This document shows positions 15,958 to 24,620 of a DNA stretch of 64,000 nucleotides, piece after piece (the stretch's first letter is position 1; every line of letters starts with the position of its first letter). Both the position numbers and the translations under genes were made by a program. This DNA comes from Roseovarius indicus (lineage in GTDB: Bacteria > Pseudomonadota > Alphaproteobacteria > Rhodobacterales > Rhodobacteraceae). The notes beneath the pieces are model-generated. The model ran no database searches and had not been told where the DNA came from. It worked only from the letters and a program-made list of their open reading frames with translations. Location of the stretch: assembly GCF_008728195.1 (NCBI RefSeq), contig NZ_CP031598.1, positions 4,092,001 to 4,156,000 of the forward strand. Direction: 5' to 3'.

Positions 15958-18870
15958 CTAACCCAGCGCCTCGTCACACCGCTTGCAGGTACCCGGATGC
16001 TTATGCGTCCCCACGTCCGGCAGGATCTTCCAGCACCGCTGGCATTTCTCCCCCTCGGCCTTCTCGAACACCACCGTCACACCCTCGACCTCCGGCAGAC
16101 GATACGCCTCCGCCGGGCTCGGGTCGCCGGTCAGCCAGATCGCCGAGGTGATGCAGATATCCTCGAAATTCACCGATTTCAGAACCTTCAGCATCTCGGC
16201 ATCCTCGACATGCACCACCGGCGCGGCCTCGAGGCTCGCCCCGATGACCTTGTCGGTCCGCTGCACCTCCAGCGCCGCGGTCACGACCCGCCTTGCCCGC
16301 CGCACATGCGCCCATTTCTGCGCCAGCGGCTCGTCCAGCCAATCCGCCGGCGTCTCCGGGATATCCACCAGGTGCACCGAGCTCTCCTCGCCCGGGAACC
16401 GCTCCAGCCAGACTTCCTCCATGGTGAACACCAGCACCGGCGCCAGCCACGTCGTCAGCCGGTGGAACAGGATATCCATCACCGTCCTTGCCGCCCGCCG
16501 CCGCGTCGTATCGCCGTCGCAGTAAAGCGCATCCTTCCGGATATCGAAGTAGAACGCGCTCAGTTCCACCGTGGCAAAGTTGAACAGCGCCTGGAACACG
16601 CCCTGGAAGTCATACTCGGCATAGCCCGTGCGCACCTTGTGGTCGAGCTCCGCCAACCGGTGCAGCACCCAGCGCTCCAGCTCCGGCATATCCTCCGGCG
16701 CAACCCGATCCTCTTCGCTGAAATGGCTCAGCGCCCCCAGCATGAACCGCATCGTGTTGCGCAGCCGGCGATAGCCATCGGCCACCCCTTTCAGGATCTC
16801 CGGACCGATCCGCAGATCGGCGGTATAATCCGACTGCGCCACCCAAAGCCGCAGAATATCCGCCCCGTACTGCTTCACCACCTCCTCGGGCGCGACCGTG
16901 TTGCCCAACGACTTGGACATCTTGTTGCCCTTCTCGTCGAGCGTGAATCCATGCGTCAGAACCCCGCGATAGGGCGCATGCCCGATCGTGCCGCAGGCCT
17001 GCAGCATCGAGGAATGGAACCACCCCCGGTGCTGGTCGGTGCCTTCAAGGTAGAGGTCGGCCATCCCGTCCTCGCTGCCATCCTCCCGGTCGCGCAGCAC
17101 GAAGGCATGGGTCGAGCCACTGTCGAACCACACGTCGAGAATGTCGTCGACCTTCTCCCACTCGCTGGGGTCATAGTCATTCCCCAGGAACCGCTCCTTG
17201 GCGCCGGGCTTGTACCACGCATCCGCGCCCTCTTCCTCGAAGGCCTCCAGGATCCGCGCATTGACCTTTTCATCCCGCAGAAGGAAATCGGCATCGGTCG
17301 GCATCGCCCCCTTCTTCTTGAAGCAGGTCAGCGGCACACCCCAGGCCCTCTGGCGAGACAACACCCAATCCGGCCGCGCCTCGATCATCGAATACAGCCG
17401 GTTCCGCCCGGTCTTCGGGGTCCACTTCACCTGGTCGATCGAGGTAAGCGCCCGCTCGCGGATCGTGGTGCCGCACGCGTCCTGCCCGTCCCCCACGGCC
17501 CGGTCGATCGCGGCAAACCACTGCGGCGTGTTCCGATAGATCACCGGCGCCTTCGACCGCCAGGAATGGGGATAGGAGTGCTTGATCTTGCCCCGCGCCA
17601 GCAGGCCGCCGACCTCGACAAGCTTGTCGATGATGGCCTTGTTGGCATTCCCTTCCTTGCCCTTCCGGTTGAGGATCTCGGTGCCCCCAAAGAACGGAAG
17701 ATCCTCGCGGAAGGTCCCGTCATCCAGCACATTGTAGGTGATCACCTGCTCGAGCATCCCCAGCCCGCGATAGAGCTCGTATTCCTCCATCCCGTGGCTC
17801 GGCGCGCAATGCACGAACCCGGTGCCTTCCTCGTCGGTGACGAAATCGGCGGCGCGGAAATCCCGCAGGTCGTCCCACTCGCCGTTCGACCCCTCGGCCC
17901 CGGCCAGCGGATGCTTCAGGCTCAGCCCCGACAATTCCTCGGCGCTCACATCCCGGACGCGTTTCCACATATCCGGCTCCAGCCGCGCCCGGCCCATCAC
18001 GTCGCCCGCCAGCTTGTCGGCCAGGATGAACCGGTCACCCACGTTCGCCCAGCATTGCTCCGGCGTGCCGGTGACCTCGTAAAGGCCATAGGCAAAATCC
18101 TCGCCGTAAACGACGGCCTTGTTGGACGGGATCGTCCACGGCGTCGTGGTCCAGATGACAACGCTCGCGCCCTGAAGGTCCCCCTCGGTCGCAACCTCGA
18201 ACTTCACCCAGATCGTGAAGCTCTCCTTGTCGTGATACTCCACCTCCGCCTCGGCCAGCGCGGTCTTCTCGACGGGCGACCACATCACCGGCTTCGAGCC
18301 CTGGTACAGCGTCCCGTTCATCAGGAACTTCTGGAACTCCTCCGCGATGATCCGCTCGGCCCGGAAATCCATCGTCAGGTAGGGCTTCGACCACTTGCCG
18401 GTCACGCCCAGCCGCTTGAACTCGTCCCGCTGCACGTCGATCCAGCCCTCGGCGAACTTCCGGCATTCCTGCCGGAAATCGACGATATCGACCTTGTCCT
18501 TGCTCTCGCCCTTGGCGCGGTACTGCTCCTCGATCTTCCACTCGATCGGCAGGCCGTGACAATCCCAGCCCGGGATGTAACGCGCATCGCGCCCCATCAT
18601 CTGCTGGCTGCGCACCACCATGTCCTTCAGGATCTTGTTCAGCGCGTGCCCGATATGCAGGTGCCCGTTGGCATAGGGAGGGCCATCATGCAGGGTGAAC
18701 GGCGTCCGGTCCCCCTCGGCCACGGCCTTGTCGCGCAGGCGGGTATAGATGCGCAGAGCGTTCCAGCGCTCCAGCCACTCGGGCTCGCGCTTGGGCAGCC
18801 CCGCGCGCATCGGGAAATCGGTCTTCGGCAGGTTCAGCGTGTCTTTGTATTCGGGCGTGTCGGCACACAT
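15958..18870 (-). CDS. ileS: Isoleucyl-tRNA synthetase
   Basis: IleRS charges tRNA-Ile with isoleucine. The 970-residue protein is a class I synthetase with the HIGH motif (HLHIGHALNK, about residue 71), the CP1 editing domain after it, and KMSKS (GNKMSKSLGN) near residue 650. The C-terminal zinc knuckle has paired cysteines CQRC and CKRC, typical of bacterial-type IleRS. Start MCADTPEYKDTLNLPKT matches the family N-terminus. Downstream is the shared terminator; upstream is a 660-bp gene-free region with palindromes. Confidence 0.97.
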   Translation of the reverse strand: MCADTPEYKDTLNLPKTDFPMRAGLPKREPEWLERWNALRIYTRLRDKAVAEGDRTPFTLHDGPPYANGHLHIGHALNKILKDMVVRSQQMMGRDARYIPGWDCHGLPIEWKIEEQYRAKGESKDKVDIVDFRQECRKFAEGWIDVQRDEFKRLGVTGKWSKPYLTMDFRAERIIAEEFQKFLMNGTLYQGSKPVMWSPVEKTALAEAEVEYHDKESFTIWVKFEVATEGDLQGASVVIWTTTPWTIPSNKAVVYGEDFAYGLYEVTGTPEQCWANVGDRFILADKLAGDVMGRARLEPDMWKRVRDVSAEELSGLSLKHPLAGAEGSNGEWDDLRDFRAADFVTDEEGTGFVHCAPSHGMEEYELYRGLGMLEQVITYNVLDDGTFREDLPFFGGTEILNRKGKEGNANKAIIDKLVEVGGLLARGKIKHSYPHSWRSKAPVIYRNTPQWFAAIDRAVGDGQDACGTTIRERALTSIDQVKWTPKTGRNRLYSMIEARPDWVLSRQRAWGVPLTCFKKKGAMPTDADFLLRDEKVNARILEAFEEEGADAWYKPGAKERFLGNDYDPSEWEKVDDILDVWFDSGSTHAFVLRDREDGSEDGMADLYLEGTDQHRGWFHSSMLQACGTIGHAPYRGVLTHGFTLDEKGNKMSKSLGNTVAPEEVVKQYGADILRLWVAQSDYTADLRIGPEILKGVADGYRRLRNTMRFMLGALSHFSEEDRVAPEDMPELERWVLHRLAELDHKVRTGYAEYDFQGVFQALFNFATVELSAFYFDIRKDALYCDGDTTRRRAARTVMDILFHRLTTWLAPVLVFTMEEVWLERFPGEESSVHLVDIPETPADWLDEPLAQKWAHVRRARRVVTAALEVQRTDKVIGASLEAAPVVHVEDAEMLKVLKSVNFEDICITSAIWLTGDPSPAEAYRLPEVEGVTVVFEKAEGEKCQRCWKILPDVGTHKHPGTCKRCDEALG

Positions 18871-19193
18871 GGGTGACGTCCTTTGTCACTTGGGTGGTGT
18901 CAGGTCTGGATGAAGGGGCGGCGCGGTGGTCCATACGCCTTGTCCCGGCGGCTCGTCAGTCTCAGAGCGCCGGGCATGTAATTCGAATGATGATCGCGTA
19001 AGGGTGCATCATGCGCCGGGTTATAGGCCCCGTGCCCGGCGGCGTCCAGAGCCGAGGCGCCGCAGCGCTCTCCAGCCTCCCCGCCATCAGAAAAACACAC
19101 CCCGCCCCCGCTTCATCTTGCCAAAAATACTCAAACTCCTACCCCCGCCTCATGCGCCACGCGCAGGATTGGCACCACCCCCGCCACGCCCCC

Positions 19194-19324
19194 CGTTTTC
19201 CGCGCGGAAAACGAGCTGGAAAATGCACATTTTCCAGCCCCGGGATTTGCGCAAATTCCGGCCCTCCCCTCTCGGCCCGCGACGGAAAATTCGAATTTTC
19301 CGACCCGGAATTTTCAAAAATTCC
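19194..19324. repeat. Cluster of five consecutive palindromes
   Basis: Palindromes are at 19194-19213 (CGTTTTCC-GCGC-GGAAAACG, perfect), 19216-19237 (10-bp arms CTGGAAAATG, 2-base centre), 19245-19256 (ATTTGCGCAAAT, perfect), 19283-19302 (CGGAAAATTC with its complement, perfect) and 19307-19324 (8-bp arms GGAATTTT, 2-base centre). The shared GGAAAA/TTTTCC arms suggest repeated copies of one kind of site. The role is unknown. Confidence 0.85.
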
Positions 19325-19408
19325 GCCCCGCCCCCGTTGCGCCCGACACATCATCTCGCCCGTTGCGCACCGCCCGCCACATCAACCATCGCGCTTACAG
19401 ACCCCGAC

Positions 19409-19452
19409 ACCGACGCGATACCGACAAAATACCGACGTGATACCGACGTCCC
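19409..19452. repeat. Four 11-bp direct repeats (ACCGAC units)
   Basis: Four tandem 11-mers, all starting ACCGAC, with variable ends (GCGAT, AAAAT, GTGAT, GTCCC). They lie 80 bp upstream of the haemoglobin gene. They may be an expanded microsatellite or spaced binding sites at one helical turn; nothing decides between these. Confidence 0.7.
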
Positions 19453-19534
19453 GATCCCTTCAAAACAAGGCCATTAACCTTCGAATCGCCCCCGGCCCTT
19501 GCAACTCCCCTGTCCCGCGGTCAAATCTCTGCCC

Positions 19535-19945
19535 ATGACCACCGCCCTGCCCCCGCGCTTCGACATCACCCGCCCCGAGATCGAGCGGGTCGTGGCCGTG
19601 TTCTACGAGCGCATCCGCAACCACCCCGGCCTCGGCCCCGTCTTCGCCGTCCACGTCACCGACTGGCCAGCCCACGAGGCCAAGGTCGCATCCTTCTGGG
19701 CCAACACCATCCTCCACGAGCGCAGCTACGAGGGCACCCCCGTCGCCGCCCATGTCAACGCCGGCAACGTGCGGCCGGGCATGTTCTCCACCTGGCTCGC
19801 GCTCTTCGACATCGTCCTGAACGCCGAGCTCCGCCCAGACCAGGCCGCCGCATGGTCTGCCCTCGCCCACCGCATCGGCCGCTCCATGCGCGCCAGCGTG
19901 GTCGAGCGCGAAACCCATGACGGCGGCGTGCCAAAGTTGCGCTGA
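19535..19945 (+). CDS. Group III truncated haemoglobin
   Basis: A 136-residue single globin domain of the 2/2 type. Group III features seen are the HPGLGPVF segment near residue 30, the tryptophan/phenylalanine-rich FWANTILHERSYEG helix near 55, and a probable proximal histidine in VAAHVNAG near 74 followed by FSTWLALF. The ATG at 19535 was chosen because the globin begins directly after it. A role in nitric oxide, oxygen or redox handling is typical of the family but not proven. It is monocistronic or cotranscribed with the GNAT gene 121 bp downstream. Confidence 0.88.
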   Translation: MTTALPPRFDITRPEIERVVAVFYERIRNHPGLGPVFAVHVTDWPAHEAKVASFWANTILHERSYEGTPVAAHVNAGNVRPGMFSTWLALFDIVLNAELRPDQAAAWSALAHRIGRSMRASVVERETHDGGVPKLR

Positions 19946-20066
19946 CCCGAGGCGGCGCGCGGCTGTCAGGCGGTGCGCAGTGAGTATTTTCAGAACGGTG
20001 AAAGTCCGGGCGCGGCGCTTTCCGACCCCTGTGCTATACTTCGGCAGGTGTGGAAGGAGAGGTCTC

Positions 20067-20870
20067 GTGTCGCCCCGGTTCTTCGGCTCGGACACACAGA
20101 AACAGATGGAACGCGTGGCCCACGATCTCTGGCCGCTCCTGAAGGACGACCCGGCCTACGGCACCGAAGGCCGCATGATCGGCATCGACGCGCCCTCCGA
20201 GAACCAGATCGACAAGGTCGCCGCCCTCACCCGCATCCAGGGCGCCTCGGTCAACCACTACGTCCCGAAGGCCGAAGAAGACGCCCTCGCCGCCCGCTAC
20301 GTGGGCCTCGGCCTTGCCTCCGACCGATGGGACCAGTTCATGGGCGGCACGGCCTGTCTCGAGGCCGCCACCGCGCTGCTCGACCGTTTCACCCTGCCCG
20401 AAGGCTACACCCTCCACCGCCTCTCGCCCGACACGCCCGCCCATATCCTCGACGGGCTGGAGACAACGGCGGCCGCCTGCGGCGTCCTCCCGCCCATGTC
20501 GCCCATCCTCTTCGGAACGCTTCGACCGGCCGCCTATGTCTGCCTCGAAGCCCCCGATGGCGGCGTCGCCGCCTGCGCCGGCTCGGTCATGCGCAACCAC
20601 CCCGACAGCCGCTTCGCCAAGACAGCCTGGTGGGGCATGCTCGCCACCCGCGAGCAGGATCGCGGCCGTGGCCTCTCGCTCTATCTCGGCGCGCTCGCCG
20701 CCCGGCACATGCACGACCGCCACGGCGTCACCGAATTCTACACCGGCGTCCGAAGCGACAACGCCGTCTCCCGCCATGTTTGCGAAAAGCTGGGCGTCCA
20801 CGACAGCGCCTATGCCTGCGTCGCCATCCTCGACCCGCAGGCCTTCGGCGAAGGCGGCTACACCAAGTAG
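20067..20870 (+). CDS. GNAT-family acetyltransferase
   Basis: The GTG at 20067 is chosen because a strong ribosome site (GGAAGGAGAGG) lies just upstream; the open frame extends further only as low-quality sequence. The 267-residue protein has an N-terminal helical part and a C-terminal GNAT domain (about 155-255) with the acetyl-CoA pyrophosphate-binding loop EQDRGRGLSLYLGA and a following helix LAARHMHDRHG. The substrate is unknown. A REP-like unit overlaps the stop codon. Confidence 0.75.
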   Translation: MSPRFFGSDTQKQMERVAHDLWPLLKDDPAYGTEGRMIGIDAPSENQIDKVAALTRIQGASVNHYVPKAEEDALAARYVGLGLASDRWDQFMGGTACLEAATALLDRFTLPEGYTLHRLSPDTPAHILDGLETTAAACGVLPPMSPILFGTLRPAAYVCLEAPDGGVAACAGSVMRNHPDSRFAKTAWWGMLATREQDRGRGLSLYLGALAARHMHDRHGVTEFYTGVRSDNAVSRHVCEKLGVHDSAYACVAILDPQAFGEGGYTK

Positions 20871-20888
20871 GGCGGGTGCCACCCCACC
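20867..20888. repeat. REP-like repeat, variant copy
   Basis: The unit GTAGGGCGGGTGCCACCCCACC is a divergent relative of the repeats around folD. It overlaps the stop codon of the GNAT gene and lies between two convergent genes. Confidence 0.55.
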
Positions 20889-20899
20889 ATTCCGGCGCC

Positions 20900-21901
20900 T
20901 CAGCCGCCCTGCCCGAAGAGCCCCGTCAGGGCCCGCCGCACCAGCGACGTCACCGACGGCCGCCGCACGCGCGCAAAGGGCAGCGGCCGGCACACCTCCA
21001 TCGCCGCCACGCCCACGCGCGCGGTCAGCGCCCCGTTGACCACCCCCTCACCGAACCGCCGCGACAGCCGCGACAGCACCCCGCCGCCCGCGATCGAGCC
21101 CAGCATGTCATCGCCCACCGCCACGGCGCCCGTCGCCACCAGGTGCGTCATCACCGCCCGCGCCAGTCGCCAGCTGCCCAGCGTGCCCGACCGCCCGCCA
21201 TAGACCTCGGCAATCCGCCGGATCATCCGCAAATTCGCCGTCAGCGCCGCCACCACGTCGGCCAGCGCCAGCGGCACCACGGCCGTCACCGCCGCCACCT
21301 GCCGGGCCGCCGCCTCGACCTCCCGCGTCGCCACGGCATCCAGCGGCCCCAGCAATTCCGTCTCCGCCACGCCCAACAGCGCCGCCGCGTCGAACTGATC
21401 CGCCTGCGCCTCGGCCAGCCGCTCCCGGCCCCAGCGCGTATCCTCACGGCCCGAGTAAAGCTTCACCAAGTCCCGCGTCACCTCGCGCGCCTTGCCAAGG
21501 TCATCGCCCGAAAGCGCCTCCTCGGCCTTGCGAAACAGCGTATCCAGCCGCCCCAGCCGCGCAAACGCCGCCAGCTCCTTCACAGAGATCGCCAGCAAGA
21601 GAACCAGCACCGCCAAGATCAGCGCCGAAATCGCATAGCCCACCACCGGCCACCGCCCGATCAGCCCCATGGCGAAATCCCACGCCGCCACCGAAAGCAC
21701 GGCGCCCAGAAGCGTCAGCAGCAACCCCCAGAACCACCGGGCCAGCCGCGAGGGCCGCCGTGCCGCCAGCGTCGCCACGGTCAGCATCGCCCGCCCCTCC
21801 GGCGCCTCCGGCATCTCGGGGTCCGGCACCGGCGGCGCGGCATCCGGGCCCGGCGCCGCGTCGGTTTCGTCAAGGTCAAACAGGATCGGACCCTTCGTCA
21901 T
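20900..21901 (-). CDS. YcjF/TIGR01620 family membrane protein (DUF697)
   Basis: The 333-residue protein starts with a Pro/Asp-rich cytoplasmic stretch, has two membrane helices near 50-105 and a helical C-terminal DUF697 domain rich in Ala/Val with LVATGAVAVGDDMLGS near 265. This is the YcjF type, which is regularly paired with the YcjX GTPase. The ATG at 21901 overlaps the TGA of ycjX by 4 bp (ATGA), indicating translational coupling and deciding the start over longer upstream frames. The pair is linked in general to envelope stress in proteobacteria; the exact role is unknown. Confidence 0.82.
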   Translation of the reverse strand: MTKGPILFDLDETDAAPGPDAAPPVPDPEMPEAPEGRAMLTVATLAARRPSRLARWFWGLLLTLLGAVLSVAAWDFAMGLIGRWPVVGYAISALILAVLVLLLAISVKELAAFARLGRLDTLFRKAEEALSGDDLGKAREVTRDLVKLYSGREDTRWGRERLAEAQADQFDAAALLGVAETELLGPLDAVATREVEAAARQVAAVTAVVPLALADVVAALTANLRMIRRIAEVYGGRSGTLGSWRLARAVMTHLVATGAVAVGDDMLGSIAGGGVLSRLSRRFGEGVVNGALTARVGVAAMEVCRPLPFARVRRPSVTSLVRRALTGLFGQGG

Positions 21902-23370
21902 AGCCGGTCCCCGAACAAGAACTGCGCCGCCCGGTCGAGCCGGATATGCGGCGGCCCATCGCCGGGCCGCAGCGTCAGCGGCGCCGGCGCGAAGCGCATC
22001 ACCTGGTAATCGGCATCGAGCCATTTCTCGGCCCCCTGCCGCGCGGGCGTCAGCAGCCGCGCCGGATCATCCGGCAACGCGCCCGGATAGAACGCCGCCT
22101 GCTTCCCGCGCGACCCGTCCTCGTTCAACAACGTCCCCCGCACACAGTCGACCGAGCCGCCCTCGTGCGGCCGCGTCTCCTCGGTCGTCGCCCGCAAAGC
22201 GGCAATCGCCATCGCCCGTGTTTCGGCCCCCGCGAAATCGGCCCGGTCGCGCGCCTCGCGCATCAGCGCCGACATGATCCCCGCCAGCGCCCCGTGCTGC
22301 GTGTGGTGCAGATGGTCCGCCTTGGTCGCGGCAAACAATATCTTCTCCACCCGCCGCCCGCGCAGCAGCCGGCTCAGAAACGCGTTCCGACCCGGCCGGA
22401 AGGCACCGAGAATATCCGCCATCGCCTGCCGCATATCCTCCACCGCCGCCGGCCCCCGATGGATCGCCCCCAGCACGTCGACCAGCACGACCTGCCGGTC
22501 GATCCGGGCAAAGTGATCGCGGAAGAACGGCGTCACCACCCGCGACTTATACGCCTCGAACCGCCGCTCCATCTCGCGCCACAGCGACTTGCGCGGCGTG
22601 GTCTCGGGCTTCGGCAACGGCGCGAAAGTCAGCACCGGCGAGCCCTCCAGATCCCCCGGCAACAGGAAGCGCCCCGGCGTGCAATCCGAATACCCCGCGT
22701 CCCGCGCCTGCGTCAGATAAGCCGTATAAGCCCTTGCCAGCGCCTGCGCTTTCGGCTCTTCCAAGGCCGCCGCCCCATCCGTCTCCTTGGCCAAGGCAAG
22801 GTACTCCGCCCCCTCGCCCCGGCCCTCCAGCCGGGTCAGCATCTCCGCCGACCACGTGGCGAAATCCTTGTCCATCAGGCCAAGATCAAGCAGCCACTCG
22901 CCGGGGTAATCCACGATATCGAGATGCACCGTCCGCGGCCCCGAGAACCCCGACAGCAACCCTGATGGCCGCACCCGTAAAGACAGCCGCAACTGGGACA
23001 CCGCTCGCGTACTCTCGGGCCAGTGCGGCGCGGCCCCGGTCAGCGCCCCCAGATGCGTCTCGTAATCGAAGCGCGGCACCGTATCGTCAGGCTGCGGCTG
23101 CAGGAACGCCGCCGAGATCCGCCCGTCACCGGCGGCCACCAGCCCCGGCATCCGCCCCCGGTCCATCAGGTTGGCCACAAGCGAGGTGATGAACACCGTC
23201 TTGCCCGCCCGCGACAGCCCCGTCACCCCCAGCCGGATCACCGGCTCGAAGAAGGTCTCGGAAATCGAGTCCGACACGCCTTCAATCCCGCGTGTCAGCC
23301 CGTCTGCGATGGAGGAAATGACCAATGGGCCTGCCCCTGTCTGCCTGTTCGTGTCTGCCTGTCCGTTCAC
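21898..23370 (-). CDS. YcjX-type P-loop GTPase (DUF463)
   Basis: The 490-residue protein has an N-terminal P-loop (GLSRAGKT, about residue 50), followed by DUF463 family segments such as VDYPGEWLLDLGLM (about 153) and VLVDVLGAIHRGPAA (about 297). FAATKADHLHHTQ near 345 carries the TKAD guanine-specificity motif. It is the upstream partner of the ycjF-like gene, with which it overlaps by 4 bp. It is divergent from truA with 213 bp between. In other bacteria YcjX is a stress-induced dynamin-like GTPase; the same role is inferred here. Confidence 0.85.
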   Translation of the reverse strand: MNGQADTNRQTGAGPLVISSIADGLTRGIEGVSDSISETFFEPVIRLGVTGLSRAGKTVFITSLVANLMDRGRMPGLVAAGDGRISAAFLQPQPDDTVPRFDYETHLGALTGAAPHWPESTRAVSQLRLSLRVRPSGLLSGFSGPRTVHLDIVDYPGEWLLDLGLMDKDFATWSAEMLTRLEGRGEGAEYLALAKETDGAAALEEPKAQALARAYTAYLTQARDAGYSDCTPGRFLLPGDLEGSPVLTFAPLPKPETTPRKSLWREMERRFEAYKSRVVTPFFRDHFARIDRQVVLVDVLGAIHRGPAAVEDMRQAMADILGAFRPGRNAFLSRLLRGRRVEKILFAATKADHLHHTQHGALAGIMSALMREARDRADFAGAETRAMAIAALRATTEETRPHEGGSVDCVRGTLLNEDGSRGKQAAFYPGALPDDPARLLTPARQGAEKWLDADYQVMRFAPAPLTLRPGDGPPHIRLDRAAQFLFGDRL

Positions 23371-23583
23371 TGTCTTGCGTCAAGATAGACACCACGGCGG
23401 GCACTTGCCAGTGGGGGTGTTGCATCCGCCACCGCGCGCAGGGCCAACACCTCCTCAACGCCACAGCCTTAAACCACGGGGTGCAACGACCTCGCCCCGC
23501 ACCGCGCCTGCCCGAAACGCCCCTGTCGTTAACCTTTCGTCAAGGGATTGTCCGCAGACCGGCCCCGCGCTAAGAGCCGCGTC

Positions 23584-24351
23584 ATGCCACGCTACGCGCT
23601 CAAGGTCGAATATAACGGCGCCCCCTTTGCCGGCTGGCAAAGGCAGGCCGATCAACCCTCGGTGCAAGGCGCGATCGAGGCGGCGCTGGCACGCCTCGAA
23701 CCCGGCCCGCACACCATCGCCGCGGCCGGCCGCACCGATGCCGGCGTCCACGGTCTCGGCCAGGTCGCCCACTGCGACCTGACGAAAGACTGGGAGCCGT
23801 TCCGCCTCTCCGAGGCCCTGAACTACCACCTCAAACCCCAGCCCGTCGCCATCCTCGCCTGCGCCCGCGTCGCCGACGACTGGCACGCCCGCTTCTCGGC
23901 CACCGAGCGCCGCTACCTCTTCCGCCTCCTCATGCGCCGTGCCCCCGCCACCCATGACAAGGGTCTGGTCTGGCATGTCCGCAATCCGCTCGACCTAGAC
24001 GCCATGCGCGAAGGCGCGGCACATCTCATCGGCCACCACGACTTCACCACCTTCCGCTCGACCATCTGCCAGGCCAAGAGCCCCGTCAAAACCCTCGACG
24101 AAATCACCATCACCGCCACCAAAGGCCTCTCCGGCCCCGAATTCCACTTCCGCCTCCGCGCCCGCTCCTTCCTGCACAACCAGGTCCGCTCCATCGTCGG
24201 CACCCTGGAACGCGTGGGCAGCGGCGCCTGGGCCCCCTCCGACGTCGCCACCGCACTGGCCGCCCGCGACCGCGCCGCTTGCGGGCCGGTCTGCCCGCCC
24301 CACGGCCTCTACCTGGCTGCCGTCCGCTACCCGGATGACCCCTTCGCGTGA
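23584..24351 (+). CDS. truA: tRNA pseudouridine(38-40) synthase TruA
   Basis: TruA converts uridines 38-40 of tRNA anticodon arms to pseudouridine. The 255-residue protein carries the catalytic aspartate in [10 protein letters not shown] (about residue 52) and family segments [10 protein letters not shown] (about 103), [18 protein letters not shown] (about 190) and the C-terminal APPHGLYL-like [11 protein letters not shown]. The ATG at 23584 begins the conserved [12 protein letters not shown] strand. It is directly upstream of the tRNA-Arg gene and the island boundary. Confidence 0.95.
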   Translation: MPRYALKVEYNGAPFAGWQRQADQPSVQGAIEAALARLEPGPHTIAAAGRTDAGVHGLGQVAHCDLTKDWEPFRLSEALNYHLKPQPVAILACARVADDWHARFSATERRYLFRLLMRRAPATHDKGLVWHVRNPLDLDAMREGAAHLIGHHDFTTFRSTICQAKSPVKTLDEITITATKGLSGPEFHFRLRARSFLHNQVRSIVGTLERVGSGAWAPSDVATALAARDRAACGPVCPPHGLYLAAVRYPDDPFA

Positions 24352-24511
24352 TGAGGGCGGTTCGCGAAAAATCCGGGCACGGATTTTCGCGGAACGCTTC
24401 GCAACGCCTGATCGCGGCGCAGGTTTCGCACCTCACCGATCCACCGGATCATAGCCGCAACGCTTTTGCCTTTGATCTTGCCCCAATGCCCCGCTAAACG
24501 AAGGCGCAAGC

Positions 24512-24588
24512 GGTCCCGTAGCTCAACTGGATAGAGCAGCTGACTTCTAATCAGCAGGTTCGGGGTTCGAGTCCTCGCGGGATCGCCA
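24512..24588 (+). tRNA. tRNA-Arg (anticodon UCU), with encoded CCA
   Basis: The cloverleaf is intact: acceptor GGTCCCG pairs with CGGGATC (one G-U), the anticodon stem GCTGA/TCAGC encloses loop CTTCTAA giving anticodon TCT, the T-loop is GGTTCGAGTCC, and discriminator G is followed by CCA. A tyrosine integrase gene begins 33 bp downstream, so the 3' end of this tRNA is the likely attachment site of the adjoining island. Confidence 0.95.
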
Positions 24589-24620
24589 ACCATACCGATT
24601 AGTCTCCTTTTTTCAGTGCT

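Larger units (their letters stand above)
18871..19534. other. 664-bp gene-free region with a palindrome cluster and 11-bp tandem repeats
   Basis: No credible coding sequence is visible. It must hold the ileS promoter on its left side. From 19194 to 19324 five A/T-core palindromes follow one another, and from 19409 to 19452 an 11-bp unit beginning ACCGAC is repeated four times. The stretch ends just before the haemoglobin gene. Confidence 0.7.

Noticed and set aside
15883..18876. 997-codon + strand frame opposite ileS
   Set aside because: It mirrors the ileS gene exactly and its translation has no family features; ileS on the minus strand is certain.
19409..19452. CRISPR-like array from the 11-bp ACCGAC repeats
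   Set aside because: The repeats are tandem without spacers and much too short for CRISPR repeats; no cas gene is near.
19961..20066. Extended start of the GNAT gene at 19917
   Set aside because: A strong ribosome site is directly before the GTG at 20067 and the upstream extension is Arg-rich with no similarity to the GNAT fold.
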